This document shows positions 37,090 to 48,179 of a stretch of 64,000 bases of DNA, piece after piece; position 1 is the stretch's first letter, and each line of letters begins with the position of its first letter. This DNA is from Annona cherimola. Taxonomy: Eukaryota; Streptophyta; Magnoliopsida; Magnoliales; Annonaceae. The translations under genes and the position numbers were made by a program. The DNA lies in NCBI GenBank assembly GCA_030490835.1, contig CM059975.1:33760133-33824132 (forward strand). Direction: 5' to 3'. Below the pieces are notes generated by a model that was given only the letters and a program-made list of their open reading frames with translations, was not told the DNA's origin and did not search any database.

Positions 37090-37470
37090 GGGGTGAAAGT
37101 AGGGTTTATGAAATGGGCTTGCCTCGACCCTGCCCTAAGTTAAATAAAATTTAGACCTTAATCTTAAGTGTAACTCTAATATTCCTAACTTTATTTATGT
37201 AAATGTGCATTTGGTATACACTAAAAAAATCTTTTCCATCAAAAGATTTTTTCCTTTACAACTAACTTATTTTTTAAAAATAATTTCTTTATATCCTTTT
37301 ATATAGCTACTTTATTTTTCAGTCATTTCTTCATAATTTTTCATATAATAATCCTATTTATTTTAGCTTTAGTTCTTTTTAGCTATCATAATTACTTCTG
37401 TTTTCAAAAACGTTTTTACCAAAAACTTTCCTTTGAAAATTTTTGTCAAATTTCAAACACATTCCAAATT
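37090..37470. mobile_element. hAT-like end fragment followed by a family-T MITE
   Basis: TAGGGGTGAAAGTAGGG at 37090 is the left end of the hAT-like group, truncated after about 90 bases. A family-T copy follows (GTGCATTTGGTATACAC to TTCAAACACATTCC, about 37205-37466). Confidence 0.5.
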
Positions 37471-38094
37471 TGGGTTAAAATTCTGATTGGAATTCGGTTA
37501 GTAAATTTTCATTTGAGTTAAGAAAAACAAGTTTAAATTTTCATATCAAGATAAATTAATAACTCATCTAAATAAAAATAATAACACATAGTCCAATTAA
37601 ATTTAAGAATGTAATATAGTTTTAAAGGAAATTTTATATTTTCTCAAAAAGATAAGGGATAAATCAACAAATACAAAGGTAAATCGCATAAATAAAAATA
37701 AAAATAATATAACTTAACATTTTTCTTAAATATAGTCACTAAGTCTGACCTCAATCTCAAATGCACTTATTACATTTTCGAAATCTCAAATATGCTCGCT
37801 ATATTAATATTAATTTAAAAAAATGCCCATCCCGTCATGCCCCAAGCTAAGTTCATATCAATCTGGTTAATTGCTGGTTTAAGCGTTGCAAATGTCGAAA
37901 TGATCCTGATTGGATTTCTGGAGAAGTTGCTTGGCTGTTGGCTGGTGGTGATTTTCATTCATTGTGTTTTATTTCTATCGCCAATGGCAAGATAAGTTGG
38001 GGTTTCCATGTGGCCGGCTCGGAGCATTGGATCCGGGGAAAAGAAGGATGGGCAGATTGGAGCTGGGGCTTTTTTGGGATGCAACTGAGGTAGG
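37471..38094. other. Intergenic DNA
   Basis: Noncoding, AT-rich except 37850-38090, which is GC-richer with a short open frame running into the following element. No protein family recognised. Confidence 0.4.
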
Positions 38095-38699
38095 CAGGGG
38101 TGGGAATCAGGGCGAGTCGACCCGTGACCCGCCCCTATTTAATACCGGGTGGGTCGGGATTACGTACCCGGCGGGGCGGGGGTTGGATTTTTTATGTTTT
38201 TTAAGAATGGCGGGTCGGGTTGGGGATCGGATTTTTGATGTTTTTTAAGAATGGCGGGTCGGGGCGGGTCGAAGTTTGGATTTTTAAAAGGATAGCGGGG
38301 CGGGGCGGACCTACCTACTAACCCGTTTTCTTATCTCTCACATTAAAAAAAATCTCATTCAATGCTAATATTCATGTTTTATTTAATTATTTATATTTTA
38401 CTTTGACTGAATAGTAATAGATTTAAGCATATAGTAGTTAAATTTAATATAAAAGTGTCTTTATACTTGATAGGTTCATAAATTTTTAAAAATTTCTTAC
38501 TTAACCCGCAGTTTTTATCCAACCCGTTGTCCCGATACCGACCCGAATTTTGTCCCAAGACCTAGTAGAAAAAAGTAAGGACCGAACCGACCTTGCCCCG
38601 ACATGATATAAAAATAAGAGTCAAACAAGATTTTTGAAAAGTAGGATCAGGGTTGGGCACACCCTGACCCATCCCGACCCGCCCTGATTCCCACCCCTG
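38095..38699. mobile_element. hAT-like nonautonomous element with GC-rich ends
   Basis: The ends CAGGGGTGGGAATCAGGGCG and CGCCCTGATTCCCACCCCTG (last base pair inferred from 38680-38699) are long inverted repeats. The subterminal DNA is rich in GGGTCGGG and GGGGCGGGGCGG words. The flanks do not form a clean 8-bp duplication. Related to 13206-13864. Confidence 0.7.
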
Positions 38700-40588
38700 T
38701 GGGGTTAATCTTATTCTTAATTTCTTGAAAACTCATATTCTACTTTATTTTTAGTCAGAACAGTTCTAAGTCCACTCGAACTTATATTCTAAGATCGGTT
38801 AGTTCCAATTTCGGTTTTAAATTGGTTTTTAAAATAGTTTTTATATTATATTTGAAAATCATTATTTTATTACAAATCTTACTTAAAAACCTATAATCAA
38901 GATAATGATGATGAAAATAATAATAATATATTTCAAAAAAAGATGATAATAATATAATTTTTGAAAAATATTTATTAAATTTACAAAATAATAGATAAAG
39001 CAAACAACTTTCTGTATATTTCAAAAAAATGTTTCTTACTATGAAAAATATTTCATAAAATATGTATTAAATATATATTAGTAATTCAGGTTAGTTCCAA
39101 ATATCTAGATCTTGGAACTTACCATATCCTAATTAAATTAGACTTTTTTTTTACTTAGTATCTATCTTATCCTATAGTACAAAACTAAGAACCACCCTAC
39201 CCATATTAAGGTACATAACGGGTTGACTTGTGGGTATGTTGCACAAGTTGCACCCTTAGCTTTTGTGCAGAGCTTGGGAATCCCATGGCAGAGAAAATAT
39301 GTATGCAAATAAAAATTCTCTTACTTATATTTTTACAAGCAAGAAAAAATTTTCTTACTTATAGTAATACAATCATAATTAAGGAATTTTTTTTACCTAT
39401 AATATAATGTTTTCCCAATCAAAGAATGTCTAAGTGTGAAAACCATAAACTATTGACAACCAAACTTTTTTTTGTTTGCTATATCACACGTATCACCACC
39501 TATTCCCAACAAAAATTTTATTTAACAACTAAATTTTAAATTTTCCAAGAAAAAATTACTTACCAAAAATTAATTTTTTTAATGATATATGTGTTACCTT
39601 GTTGTTTAATCAATATACTAATTGGAAATAATCCCATCGGATGAGATGAAATGTAAATGAGATAAGGAGGGATTATTATGCATTAGGAATGAAAAAAAGT
39701 AGCATTAGAAATATAAAATTAAGAGTTGTCATGTATTGAAAAATAAGATATTGTATTTGAAAATTGAAAAGTGTTTTGAGAGTGGTAAATTCCGTTATAT
39801 TCCATCACATTCTATAGCATGATGTAAGTTTCTAATTTGGCAAAATACAAAGCACCTTATGGGTTTTACATCATCTAGAGAAGTGTAAACCCCTTTTATT
39901 TTGAATTTTCATATGAATGTGGCTTTTGTAAAGATGTAATTGAAGGACATCTAAAAAAAATTATAATTTTATATTAAACATCTCTATTAATGAAAGTTTC
40001 AGAATATATAATATTTAAAACTATGGTATTCACATGTTAGACATTAGTGAGATGTTGGAAACAATGGTTGTAAAATATAAGTCCAAGGATTAGGTCACCT
40101 TGGCTTAAAATTTTGATCTGTTTTATTTTATTTCGTTATTTTTATCCAACTAATAGGGGATTAATTCTTTTTAATTTTCAAAATAAATATATCAATAGAA
40201 ATTGCAAATTACGTGCATAGCTGGTAATTAGAGTACAAGATGGCAAGTTATATGATTAAAAACACATTAGTTTTTGGAAATTTATAGGTGGCTTAATTTT
40301 GGCCAAATCAATTTTTCACATGCCTTCACAATAATATGGTTACGAGGAGGTGAGCTGTCGTCGTTGCTTCTCTTATTTAATAGGGCCAAACCAAAATTGC
40401 CAAAGGGGGAAGGAGATTTGATCAAACAATCCAACCCAATCTCAACCATTGAATTCTTTCAAAAAGCAAGTAACATATTTATTTGTGCTTAATCTTAATA
40501 GAAAAAATAGAGCCATTGCTTGGGATTTAAAAATAAGACTCTTGCTATCAAGTGAAAATTAGATTAAATAAATCCAATACATGATTAA
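38700..40588. other. Intergenic DNA without recognised features
   Basis: AT-rich and noncoding. No clear repeat ends or gene. A 72-codon frame at 40274-40492 resembles nothing known. Confidence 0.45.
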
Positions 40589-41119
40589 CGGGAACGCTTC
40601 TATTAAACCTCTTTTCTATGAAACTTCCTCCATTTTTTAAATTTTGATTTTTGATAGAAAATCCACTCTATCCATTCTATTTAGCATCATTTATAGTATC
40701 TTGGAACTTCTTTTATTTTTTTAATTTCACTGTAATGGGTCTCATCTATAAATGTGTGAAATCAACGTAATAAAATGGTTCAATATTAAAATATCAACTT
40801 TAAAGTAGTTTTTTCAACATCTAAACCATTTAAAATATCAATAATATGTAGATAAATAATTCTATAAAATATTGTTACATTCTAATATATGTGTGAATGG
40901 ATCTAAGCGTTTTTCATAATTTTCACATGAATGCACCAATTTTTGAGCAAATGTGGTCTATTCACATATTGGATTGGGATGAAACTTGGTCTATTAGCCA
41001 ACAAACGGTATAAAATACAATGAATGGAGTGGATTTTCCATCGATGATCACCATTTCAAAAATGAAAAGGGTTTCACGAAATCACTTCAGTGAAACCCAG
41101 TTTCATAGAAGTATTCCCG
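40589..41119. mobile_element. Family-Y MITE with 9-bp target duplication
   Basis: The ends CGGGAACGCTTCTAT and ATAGAAGTATTCCCG are inverted repeats. Flanks CATGATTAA (40580-40588) and TATGATTAA (41120-41128) match at eight of nine positions. Length 531 bp. The duplication size and long subterminal inverted repeats place family Y with Mutator-like MITEs. Core orientation is inverse to the 42307 copy. Confidence 0.8.
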
Positions 41120-41128
41120 TATGATTAA

Positions 41129-42306
41129 ATGCATAATCTAAATTATCCAAACTATTATATGTGTATAGAATTTAATTTTCCATAAGGGTACGATGTTAGA
41201 TCATGTGTGGATACTTTGATGGAACATAGATGTTTAGATTTGAGGATTTTTAATTATGTAACTTTAAAGGATATAACTATTAGACCAGAGCTAAATAAAC
41301 CATGTTATGAATATATTGTATCTATGATTAGGACCCTAATTGGTGAATTAGATTAGCATTTAAAACAACTTATGAGTTAAACTATTTAAACCATGTCGTG
41401 GATTTATAATTAAAAAGAAAAATATATGAGAAATAGTAAATGAAGGATTGTTAGCATGAAAATTTTTCTAAGAACTCATGATATAACTAATAATCAGCAT
41501 CCATATCGTGCACGTTTTACTAAAAATAGTAAAATGTGCAATTTACTATAAATAGTAAATAAAATATGTAAAACTTCAACGGCCTTGAATCGTGCAAAAA
41601 TGGTAGATTTTGACATCAAAAATGTGTTCGACCAAGTGTACCAGAGTCGTTACATTGATAGGCTTGAATAATGTTTTCCGTTAATATATTGTGACTCTCG
41701 TAACTCCTTATAGATCAAAAGTTATAGCTAATTAAAGTTGGCGTACTCTTTTCCATGATAACTTACACCCTCTAGGAAGTCTTCTGTAATTGCATCTACA
41801 TCAGTTAAGCCTAAAAATTTTACGAAGTAGAAAATCGTAAGAGGGAGATGTTGATAACCTTGTAATTAAATTGATGTGATTTTCGTGAAGTATGAAGGCA
41901 ATGTTTGAATATGTTTGGGAATGTAAGTAGAAAGCGGAAACGCGAAAATTTTTTTGAAAATTGTAAAAGCAGTGGAATACAATAAGAGTAAAGTGAGAAT
42001 AAATATGTCACATGTATAAAAAAAAATTAATTATAAGAGTAAAAATAGAAAAAAATAGGATAATTAATATCGGTAAAATAATTGAAATATATTGGGAATT
42101 GCGCTTCCCTTTCTTCCCTCCCTATTTTTCCAAACGTCCATTAAATACATTTGGTAAAGCATTAGTTACATGTCCATATTCCACATGAATGACCGTGAGT
42201 TCTGGTGGGGACTCCTAGAACTATAGTATTTGTTAGTTTTCCAAATAGGAAAACTATTTCGGAGAATGACAACGACCAATACTTGAAAAAGTTTGAACCA
42301 TGTTAC
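41129..42306. other. Intergenic DNA without recognised features
   Basis: No gene seen. 41990-42150 has A/G-rich words reminiscent of a reversed family-T MITE (GTAAAAATAGAAAAAAATAGG, in part), too decayed to define. Confidence 0.4.
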
Positions 42307-42797
42307 CCAGCAGAAGGGCTTCGAAACAGTCCCATTAACTTCTTTAAATTTTATGTTATTAATTATTAATTTAAAATCCAATTCATTCGTTGTATTTAAC
42401 ATCACGTGTTTATCTAGGAGACTAAGTTTCGTCTAAATCAAATAAGTGCATGGTCCACATTACTCAAAAATATATATTCACTTGTAAATTGTGAAAAATG
42501 CTTAAATTTATTCACGCATGTATTAGAATCATTTATCCAAGTAGTAGTGATATTTTGTATGGTTTAGATGTTGAAAAAACTATTTTAAAATTGGTAGTTT
42601 AGCATTGAACTATTTTATTTCGTTGATTTTACACATTTATAGATGAGATCCATATACAGTGAAATTTAAAAAATAAAAAGGTTTCTAAGATATTATAATA
42701 ATATTAAATACAATTGATGGAGTGGATTTTTTATTAACTATTAAAATTTTAAAAATAAAGAGAGTTGCATAGAAAAAGAGTTTCATAGAAACAACAG
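42307..42797. mobile_element. Family-Y MITE
   Basis: It contains the full family core in forward order (TAGGAGACTAAGTTTCGTC, GTATGGTTTAGATGTTG, GTTGATTTTACACATTTATAG) and a right arm GTTGCATAGAAAAAGAG followed by TTTCATAGAAAC. The left end is weathered. Confidence 0.65.
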
Positions 42798-42879
42798 TAA
42801 AAGTTTTTATTTTTGCATAAAGTCGGAAGTCAGTCAAACGGGGACATATGTAATGGGTTGAGACTAAATACACCCGGGT

Positions 42880-43510
42880 ACATGTAACCTCAGTGCACCT
42901 GTTGTATTTAACTCATTTTTTAATTTTTTTGAAAATTTTTTATACAATTGTTAATCTAAGTGTATTTGATACGCGTATCATTTTTTACCATTTTTGAAGT
43001 ATTTTAGATATTTATTTTTTATTTTTAAAATTAGTAACATTTTAGGTAATTTAAAATTACTAAAATGCCACTGATTTTCAAAAATCAAAAATAAATATTT
43101 AAAATATTCCAAAAATGGTAAAAATTGATACACATGTTAAATACATTTAGGGGACGTTTGGTAACGTCTAAGTGTGGGAAATATGGGTTTTTCATGGTAT
43201 TTGGTTTCCCAATACCAATCATTACTCTATCAATCACACTATTTTTTCCACTTTTACCCCTACATTCCAATCATTTTCCCTACCAACTACATAAAACAAA
43301 CCTATTTATTCCAACTATACATCTATCATTTCTTATCAATCACACATTTATCAAATATTCTCTTTTTTATTTCTCATCATTTCCCACAATCCCACCATTT
43401 TACACATTAACAAACGTTCCCTTATATTAACAGTTATATAAAAAAATTTCAAAAAAAATTTAAAAAATGGGTTAAAGCACCCGGGCGCTAAGTGCACCTT
43501 TATGCATTGT
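42880..43510. mobile_element. Foldback family X copy carrying a Harbinger-type MITE
   Basis: The left arm (GTTAATCTAAGTGTATTTGA) and right arm (TACACATGTTAAATACATTT) are inverted partners. The right arm is interrupted at 43150-43421 and resumes with TATTAACAGTTATAT. The outer ends carry CCTCAGTGCACC and GCTAAGTGCACC words. Confidence 0.75.
43150..43421. mobile_element. Harbinger-type MITE with TTA target duplication
   Basis: The ends GGGGACGTTTGGTAA and TTAACAAACGTTCCC are inverted repeats. TTA flanks both sides (43147-43149, 43422-43424). 272 bp, noncoding; a 101-codon frame across it is a by-product. It is different in sequence from the 408-bp element at 23689 but inserted at the equivalent position of the same host repeat. 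Confidence 0.8.
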
Positions 43511-44585
43511 ATCAGCATCCGTATGTTACTGTTTAGATGAGTATTCGGTTGACGAATTGGGACGGAAGATCATAAAATAAAAAATGTTTCATTTCGTTCC
43601 CTCACAGACGTTTTTCCAATTTATAGTTTGGAAAGCATGCTTCCCAGGAAGAGGAACCCAAGATTCCTGAAGGGCTGAATAAGATGGGACAAGTCACGGC
43701 TTACTATATATGAGCCCAAAATGGGGTAAATGTAAATGAAATATTTTATATAATTTTTTACAACTTATTGTCCTATATAACAAGTTGTACGTTCACAATA
43801 CCCTATGTAACTGATCAGTTTTATATTTAAAAATATTACTGATTAAAAATAATTCCTTAATAATATTCATCAAGATTTATTAATTTCAAAATTATTTTCA
43901 TTGAAATGCATATGTTTTAAAATTTTAAAATCATTTGAAAGTGAACATATAATCCTTAAAATTTGAAAATAATAAATATATAATGTAAAAAAATTTCAGT
44001 ATAGTTGATTTTTATATTTAACATAGATGTTAAAGAATATTATTAGTGGTCTGATATAATGGTTTTTTAAAATATATAACTAATAATTTCAACGATCGAG
44101 TTGCACACTTTCATAACCTTTTGTTTATAGCAATGTTGTTCTTGCCAGTTGAAGGGGTTACATAATCTAGTAAGGTGAGTTTAGGAAAAGAAAAAACCAA
44201 AAAGCACATTAGGAAATATTTAGGGCTTGTTGAACATATTAGGAAATTTCCTTAAAACATGTGCTGAAACATAAGCCCGCATAAATATAGCTTATTTTTA
44301 AATATGGTTTAAAACGAGAAAATAAGCCACAAGTAAGAAAATGAGCCAAATCAATGCATATTATTTGCATCGGTGTTAGAATTTCGTTGCTACTGTATAT
44401 TTCCGAGACGGTGTTACTGCAACAATCATATGCAACGAATGATTTTTCGTTTCTAATGCATATTCGTAGTTATAAAAAACTTTAATGATATGCAGAAGGT
44501 ACTCGTCATTTTCTCTCACACAACGTGCACACACACATGCATATATATGTGTATATATATATATATACACATAGAACTCATGTAG
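43511..44585. other. Intergenic DNA with CA/TA microsatellites
   Basis: Noncoding. 44518-44572 contains (CA)n and (TA)n runs with local self-complementarity. Nothing else recognised. Confidence 0.5.
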
Positions 44586-44935
44586 TTCAGACGAACTACA
44601 CCATAATTACGATGTAGTCTGTTGCAAAACGAGTCTCATACATATTAAAATATAATAATACTGTATATAATCATTTATCTATATAAATAACAACTTTTAA
44701 TGTTTTAGATGTTAAAAATACTATTTTAAAATTAATATTTATGTTAACTTATTTTATTATGTTGATTTTGTATTATTAAAAGATAAGTCATATACACATG
44801 CTAGATTTGGATGAAAATTGGTATGCTAGCAAAATAAATAATTATAAATATAATGGGTAAGGTAGATATTAATTTTAATATATATGGGGCCCATTTCGGG
44901 CAATTACAGTGTAGTCTATGTGTACTTGATTATTT
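44586..44935. mobile_element. Foldback MITE related to the next element
   Basis: GTAGTTCAGACGAACTACACC at the left, itself a small hairpin, and GGGGCCCATTTCGGGC plus TACAGTGTAGTC at the right echo the neighbouring 44970-45310 element. The core includes GGATGAAAATTGGTATG and AAATAATTATAAATATAATGG. Confidence 0.5.
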
Positions 44936-44941
44936 TTCATA

Positions 44942-44970
44942 TATATATATATATAGAAAGAGAGAGAGAG
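44942..44970. repeat. (AT)n(AG)n microsatellite
   Basis: An alternating AT run is followed by GAAAGAGAGAGAGAG, directly abutting the palindrome at 44970. Confidence 0.85.
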
Positions 44971-45004
44971 CTGTTCCGGTGCAGTGTCACTGCACCGGAA
45001 CAGC
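44970..45004. repeat. Perfect 35-bp palindrome (17-bp arms, one-base centre)
   Basis: Left arm GCTGTTCCGGTGCAGTG, centre T, right arm CACTGCACCGGAACAGC; the arms are exact inverse complements. It forms the left tip of the MITE that extends to about 45310. Confidence 0.95.
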
Positions 45005-45312
45005 GGTGCAGTTGCCCAAAAATGGGCCCCACATGATCATGAAATCATGATCTACTCCACCCATTGTATTTAGAATAATGTATTCTATTATCATACCAAT
45101 TTTCATCCCAATCAAATATGTATATGGGTCCCATCTGAAAATGGTACAAATCCAATGTAATAAAATAGTTTAATGTAAATAACAACTTTAAAGTATCTGA
45201 TTGGGATGAAAATTGGTATGGTAATATAATACATTATTCTAAATGCAATGGGTGGAATAAATTATGATTTGATGATCATATGGGGCCCATTTCAGCGACG
45301 CTGCACCTGAAT
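44970..45312. mobile_element. Foldback MITE with GGTGCAG ends
   Basis: GGTGCAG and AAATGGGCCCCACATGATCA on the left are mirrored on the right by TGATGATCATATGGGGCCCA and GCTGCACC. The two internal copies of GGATGAAAATTGGTATG and its inverse ACCAATTTTCATCC make it nearly fully palindromic. Noncoding. Confidence 0.7.
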
Positions 45313-45339
45313 ATATTCTATATATATGTGTTGGATAAG

Positions 45340-46150
45340 CATAAGACTTTTCACTCTCCATAAATTATTTTATTTTTAATCTTTTTTTATATTTTCTTAT
45401 ACAATCACCTTACTTTTCAATCATTTTTATACAACTATCCAAGGACTTAACTTATCTATTTTAATTTTATTATCTTTACTTGTCATCATTACACATATCA
45501 TATCACATCATTTTATATAATGAGTATATTTCGATTCCATCAAGACTTTTAAACTAGGGTGTGTTTGGGGAGTGATAAAACTTTTGTATAAAAAACTTTT
45601 AGTATAAAATTTTTTGAATTATAAAAAAAATATGACAGGATATGGGTATGAAGAGTAAAGAGAATAAAGTTAAATTAGATATTTTAATTACATATATAAT
45701 TGTATAGAAATAATTGAAAAATAAAATAATTATATAGAGAAACGTGAAGAAATAATTAAAAAATAGAATAATTATGGAAAGTGAAAAGTTTCATACCAAA
45801 AAGGTTTAGTTTATTTTTTCATTGCCTAACACACTTTAAAACTTTTTAATATAATTTTTTTTTACTTTACATACTTAATTACTTTTCATTTTCTCCTATA
45901 CAACTACCCTATTTTTCAATCATTTCTACCCAACTACCATACATCTACGATTTCTATTTTAACTTTATTCTCTTTATTTATCATTATTACTCCTATTATA
46001 TTATATTATTTTCTATTATTTCAAAAACTTTTATACAAAAAACTTTTCATCAAAAGTTTTATTACTTCTCAAACATACCTAAATTCAAAATTTTTTACAT
46101 CAAAAAACTTTCATACAGTAATTTTATCATTTCCAAAACAAACCCTTGAA
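45340..46150. mobile_element. Cluster of three family-T MITE copies
   Basis: 45340-45550 and 45836-46150 are in forward orientation (TACTTTTCAATC, TATTTTAACTTTATTCTC). 45559-45835 is inverse (GGGTGTGTTTGGGGAGTG to GCCTAACACAC). Tandem head-to-head stacking of MITEs; boundaries approximate. Confidence 0.55.
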
Positions 46151-46805
46151 ATATCTGAAATAACAACTTCACGATATTGCATGAACTCTATTCTGTCAGT
46201 CCAACTCTTCTGGGTGTTGCAGGCTGATTAATTTCCAGTTGTTGAAAACTGTTTTTTTTTTTTTTTTTTTTGACAGCGAAAACTGATTTTAAATGATGCA
46301 TTGAATTTCGTCAGCTAATTAATGCGAAGTTGCTTGATTACAAATTCCAATGGATCCAGCCAAATTTCAAAATTTTCGACTAGTGGCAAGCGTTTTGTGG
46401 TGTTTTTCACACGATCATGACTAGCAGCAACAATGATTACCGACCATGAATTTAATTCAGCTTTGTTAATTCATGTTAAAGGCACGAAATACACGCCGTT
46501 GCGTGCATGCATTTGAAGAGGATGACATTTGCGATACATCCTTTATATATACTTTTTCTCTTATATATTTTTCTATAATGTTACTAAGCAACATGAAATT
46601 TTATAAGATAAGCTAGAATTATACTTTTCCCAACCCGGGTTTCGATTTACACCCGTAGTCTTTGTCATCACAGCCGATGCTTGTGAAGACAACAGTAGAC
46701 GACGCTACGGAAGAAAAAAAAACACCGAAAAAACTTGCTACCACCACTTAGAGATCACTAAGGCCGACAAACCCGAGCAAAAATGTGTAATATAGCTTTC
46801 CATTT
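46151..46805. other. Intergenic DNA with a T-run of about 20
   Basis: Slightly less AT-rich than average, with a poly-T run at about 46251-46270 and no open frame of note. It could contain an old retroposed sequence on the minus strand (poly-T as reverse poly-A), but nothing is recognisable. Confidence 0.4.
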
Positions 46806-46818
46806 AAATCTTTAGATT
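46806..46818. repeat. Target duplication of the SINE, left copy
   Basis: AAATCTTTAGATT, repeated exactly at 47069-47081. Confidence 0.9.
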
Positions 46819-47068
46819 GTACCAACCGAGTCGTGCTCGGTTGTTCAGCGTAGCTGCCAAAAAATCGGGGCTGCACTGTGGGTCATGGGTTCAAATCCCA
46901 TTTCGACCAAAAATGTGTGTGGGAGGAGTGGTCTCCCGTTTGGTTGTTGGAACTTATATCTTCTTAATTATTTGGTGGAGTAGTGTCTCCAAATTTATAA
47001 GAATGTCTCTAAGTCTTCAATATAATATGTGTTGAGATATATGTAAATATATTCCAATCAAAAAAAAA
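46819..47068 (+). mobile_element. tRNA-derived SINE, apparently intact
   Basis: A 250-bp retroposon flanked by the exact 13-bp repeat AAATCTTTAGATT. The head has an A-box-like GTGCTCGGTTGTTCAGC (about 46833-46849) and a good B box GGTTCAAATCC (46888-46898), about 45 bases apart as in tRNA promoters. The body contains GGAGGAGTGGTCTCCC and GGTGGAGTAGTGTCTCC, and the tail is a run of about 12 A. It would be transcribed by RNA polymerase III and copied by a LINE machinery. The perfect duplication and long A-tail suggest a fairly young insertion. It is not a functional tRNA gene because the other tRNA stems do not form. Confidence 0.88.
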
Positions 47069-47081
47069 AAATCTTTAGATT
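47069..47081. repeat. Target duplication of the SINE, right copy
   Basis: AAATCTTTAGATT, identical to 46806-46818; the first two A also extend the poly-A tail. Confidence 0.9.
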
Positions 47082-47334
47082 ATTTAATAACAATTGCTTC
47101 TCCGGGAGCTCTCTCTTTTTTTCCCGGCCGTTTTTTTTTATCTTCCTGGCAGGCACCGTCGTCTTCAAGCGGATGCATGGGATGGCTTTCCCGTGAATTT
47201 TCTCTCTCCGACAGTTACAGTTATTGTATGTGACCTCCATCTTTGACTTTTATATCTTTTCACGCGGCAGCATTAAATATTGCATCCGCGACTAGTATGA
47301 TAAAATCAGCCCTCTTAGTTAATTCGATGAAATT
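47082..47334. other. Intergenic DNA
   Basis: A moderately GC-rich patch (47100-47230) with a 60-codon minus-strand frame that matches nothing known. Nothing firm. Confidence 0.4.
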
Positions 47335-47600
47335 GCAGGTCAACCAATTAAAATGATCCGGACATCCACATGAAAAGCATGTACTGTCCAAATCAAATAA
47401 TCTATAGTAGAAAAAAAATGGATCTCGTGAGCCGGCTGAATTAATTGGGTACCTGTTGAGTGCATGAACCTCGAACCTGATGTTGTCGCATGAAATAAAA
47501 ACAAAAAAAACGATCAGCATCGGCAGTCTTCTTAATGTCATTCATCGTCATACCTAGATCTGCAGTCGTCATCAAAAGAACGGTCAGCATTGACCGTCTT
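47335..47600. repeat. Dispersed repeat, diverged copy of 28150-28400
   Basis: It shares ACATCCACATGAAAAGCA, TACTGTCCAAAT, GGATCTCGTGAGCCG, TTGTCGCATGAAAT and TAGATCTGCAG in the same order and orientation with the 28-kb copy. It also contains an internal near-repeat of AACG(G)TCAGCAT followed by GTCTTCTT...TCATTCAT. Confidence 0.6.
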
Positions 47601-47689
47601 CTTTACGTCATTCATTCTCTTTCTAACCCATTTTTTGATATAATTTCAACTACCTAACCTATCATAAAATTTCCATTGTCATCGTTTCA

Positions 47690-48175
47690 TTCAAATCATT
47701 TTTAGAGGTTCCTTTATTGCTGCAAAAGGATAGCGACGAGGTGGCTCGATGAAGCCTTTGCTCATTGAGGCACATGTTTTTCTCCTTGGCGCATCATGGG
47801 GACAGGAGCTTAACATATTTAAACTCCAAATCGAATCCGATTCGCTTCTCCTTGTCAACTTGCTATCTACGGATGACCTCATTTCCTCCCCTATTGGTCT
47901 CGTGATTGAAGAAATCAAGTCTATTCTTTCTTCTTCTAACCATGTCACTGCTCATCATGTTCTAAGGCAAGGGAATGTTGTTGCACATGCCTTAGCTGAC
48001 GTTCTCTCTGTTTCCTTTGTAGATCAACAGGTTTGGTGGGGTAAACCCCCCCCATGCTATACAGGAAAAAATTTGTATAGATAATTTTTTGGCAATGAAA
48101 TTCTCGGATCATCCTATCCCTTCTCCCTTTCAGATGGTTAGGGATTCGGGATAAGGTGTTTCCTTTCTCATCAAA
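47690..48175 (+). pseudogene. 5'-truncated LINE: RNase H (RVT_3) domain and 3' end
   Basis: From 47749 the frame reads as the C-terminal RNase H-like domain of plant LINEs: a Glu in LLIEAHVFLLG, the ESDS motif (LQIESDSLLLVNLL), GLVIEEIKSIL, then RQGNVVAHALAD and VWWGKPP. Upstream FRGSFIAAK (47701) belongs to the same domain but is cut off by a TAG; the first catalytic Asp is missing. Downstream the sequence becomes AT-rich with a CTCATCAAAAATATAT tail like a LINE 3' end. A typical short, dead-on-arrival LINE insertion. No target duplication identified. Confidence 0.75.
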
Positions 48176-48179
48176 AATA

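Noticed and set aside
38095..38248. GC-rich GGGTCGGG words as a CpG-island promoter
   Set aside because: They are the subterminal repeats of the hAT-like element, mirrored at its other end.
46819..46900. Possible functional tRNA gene (GGTTCAAATCC box)
   Set aside because: The acceptor and anticodon stems do not form, the sequence continues into a body of 150 bases with an A-tail, and a target duplication flanks the whole, so it is a SINE.
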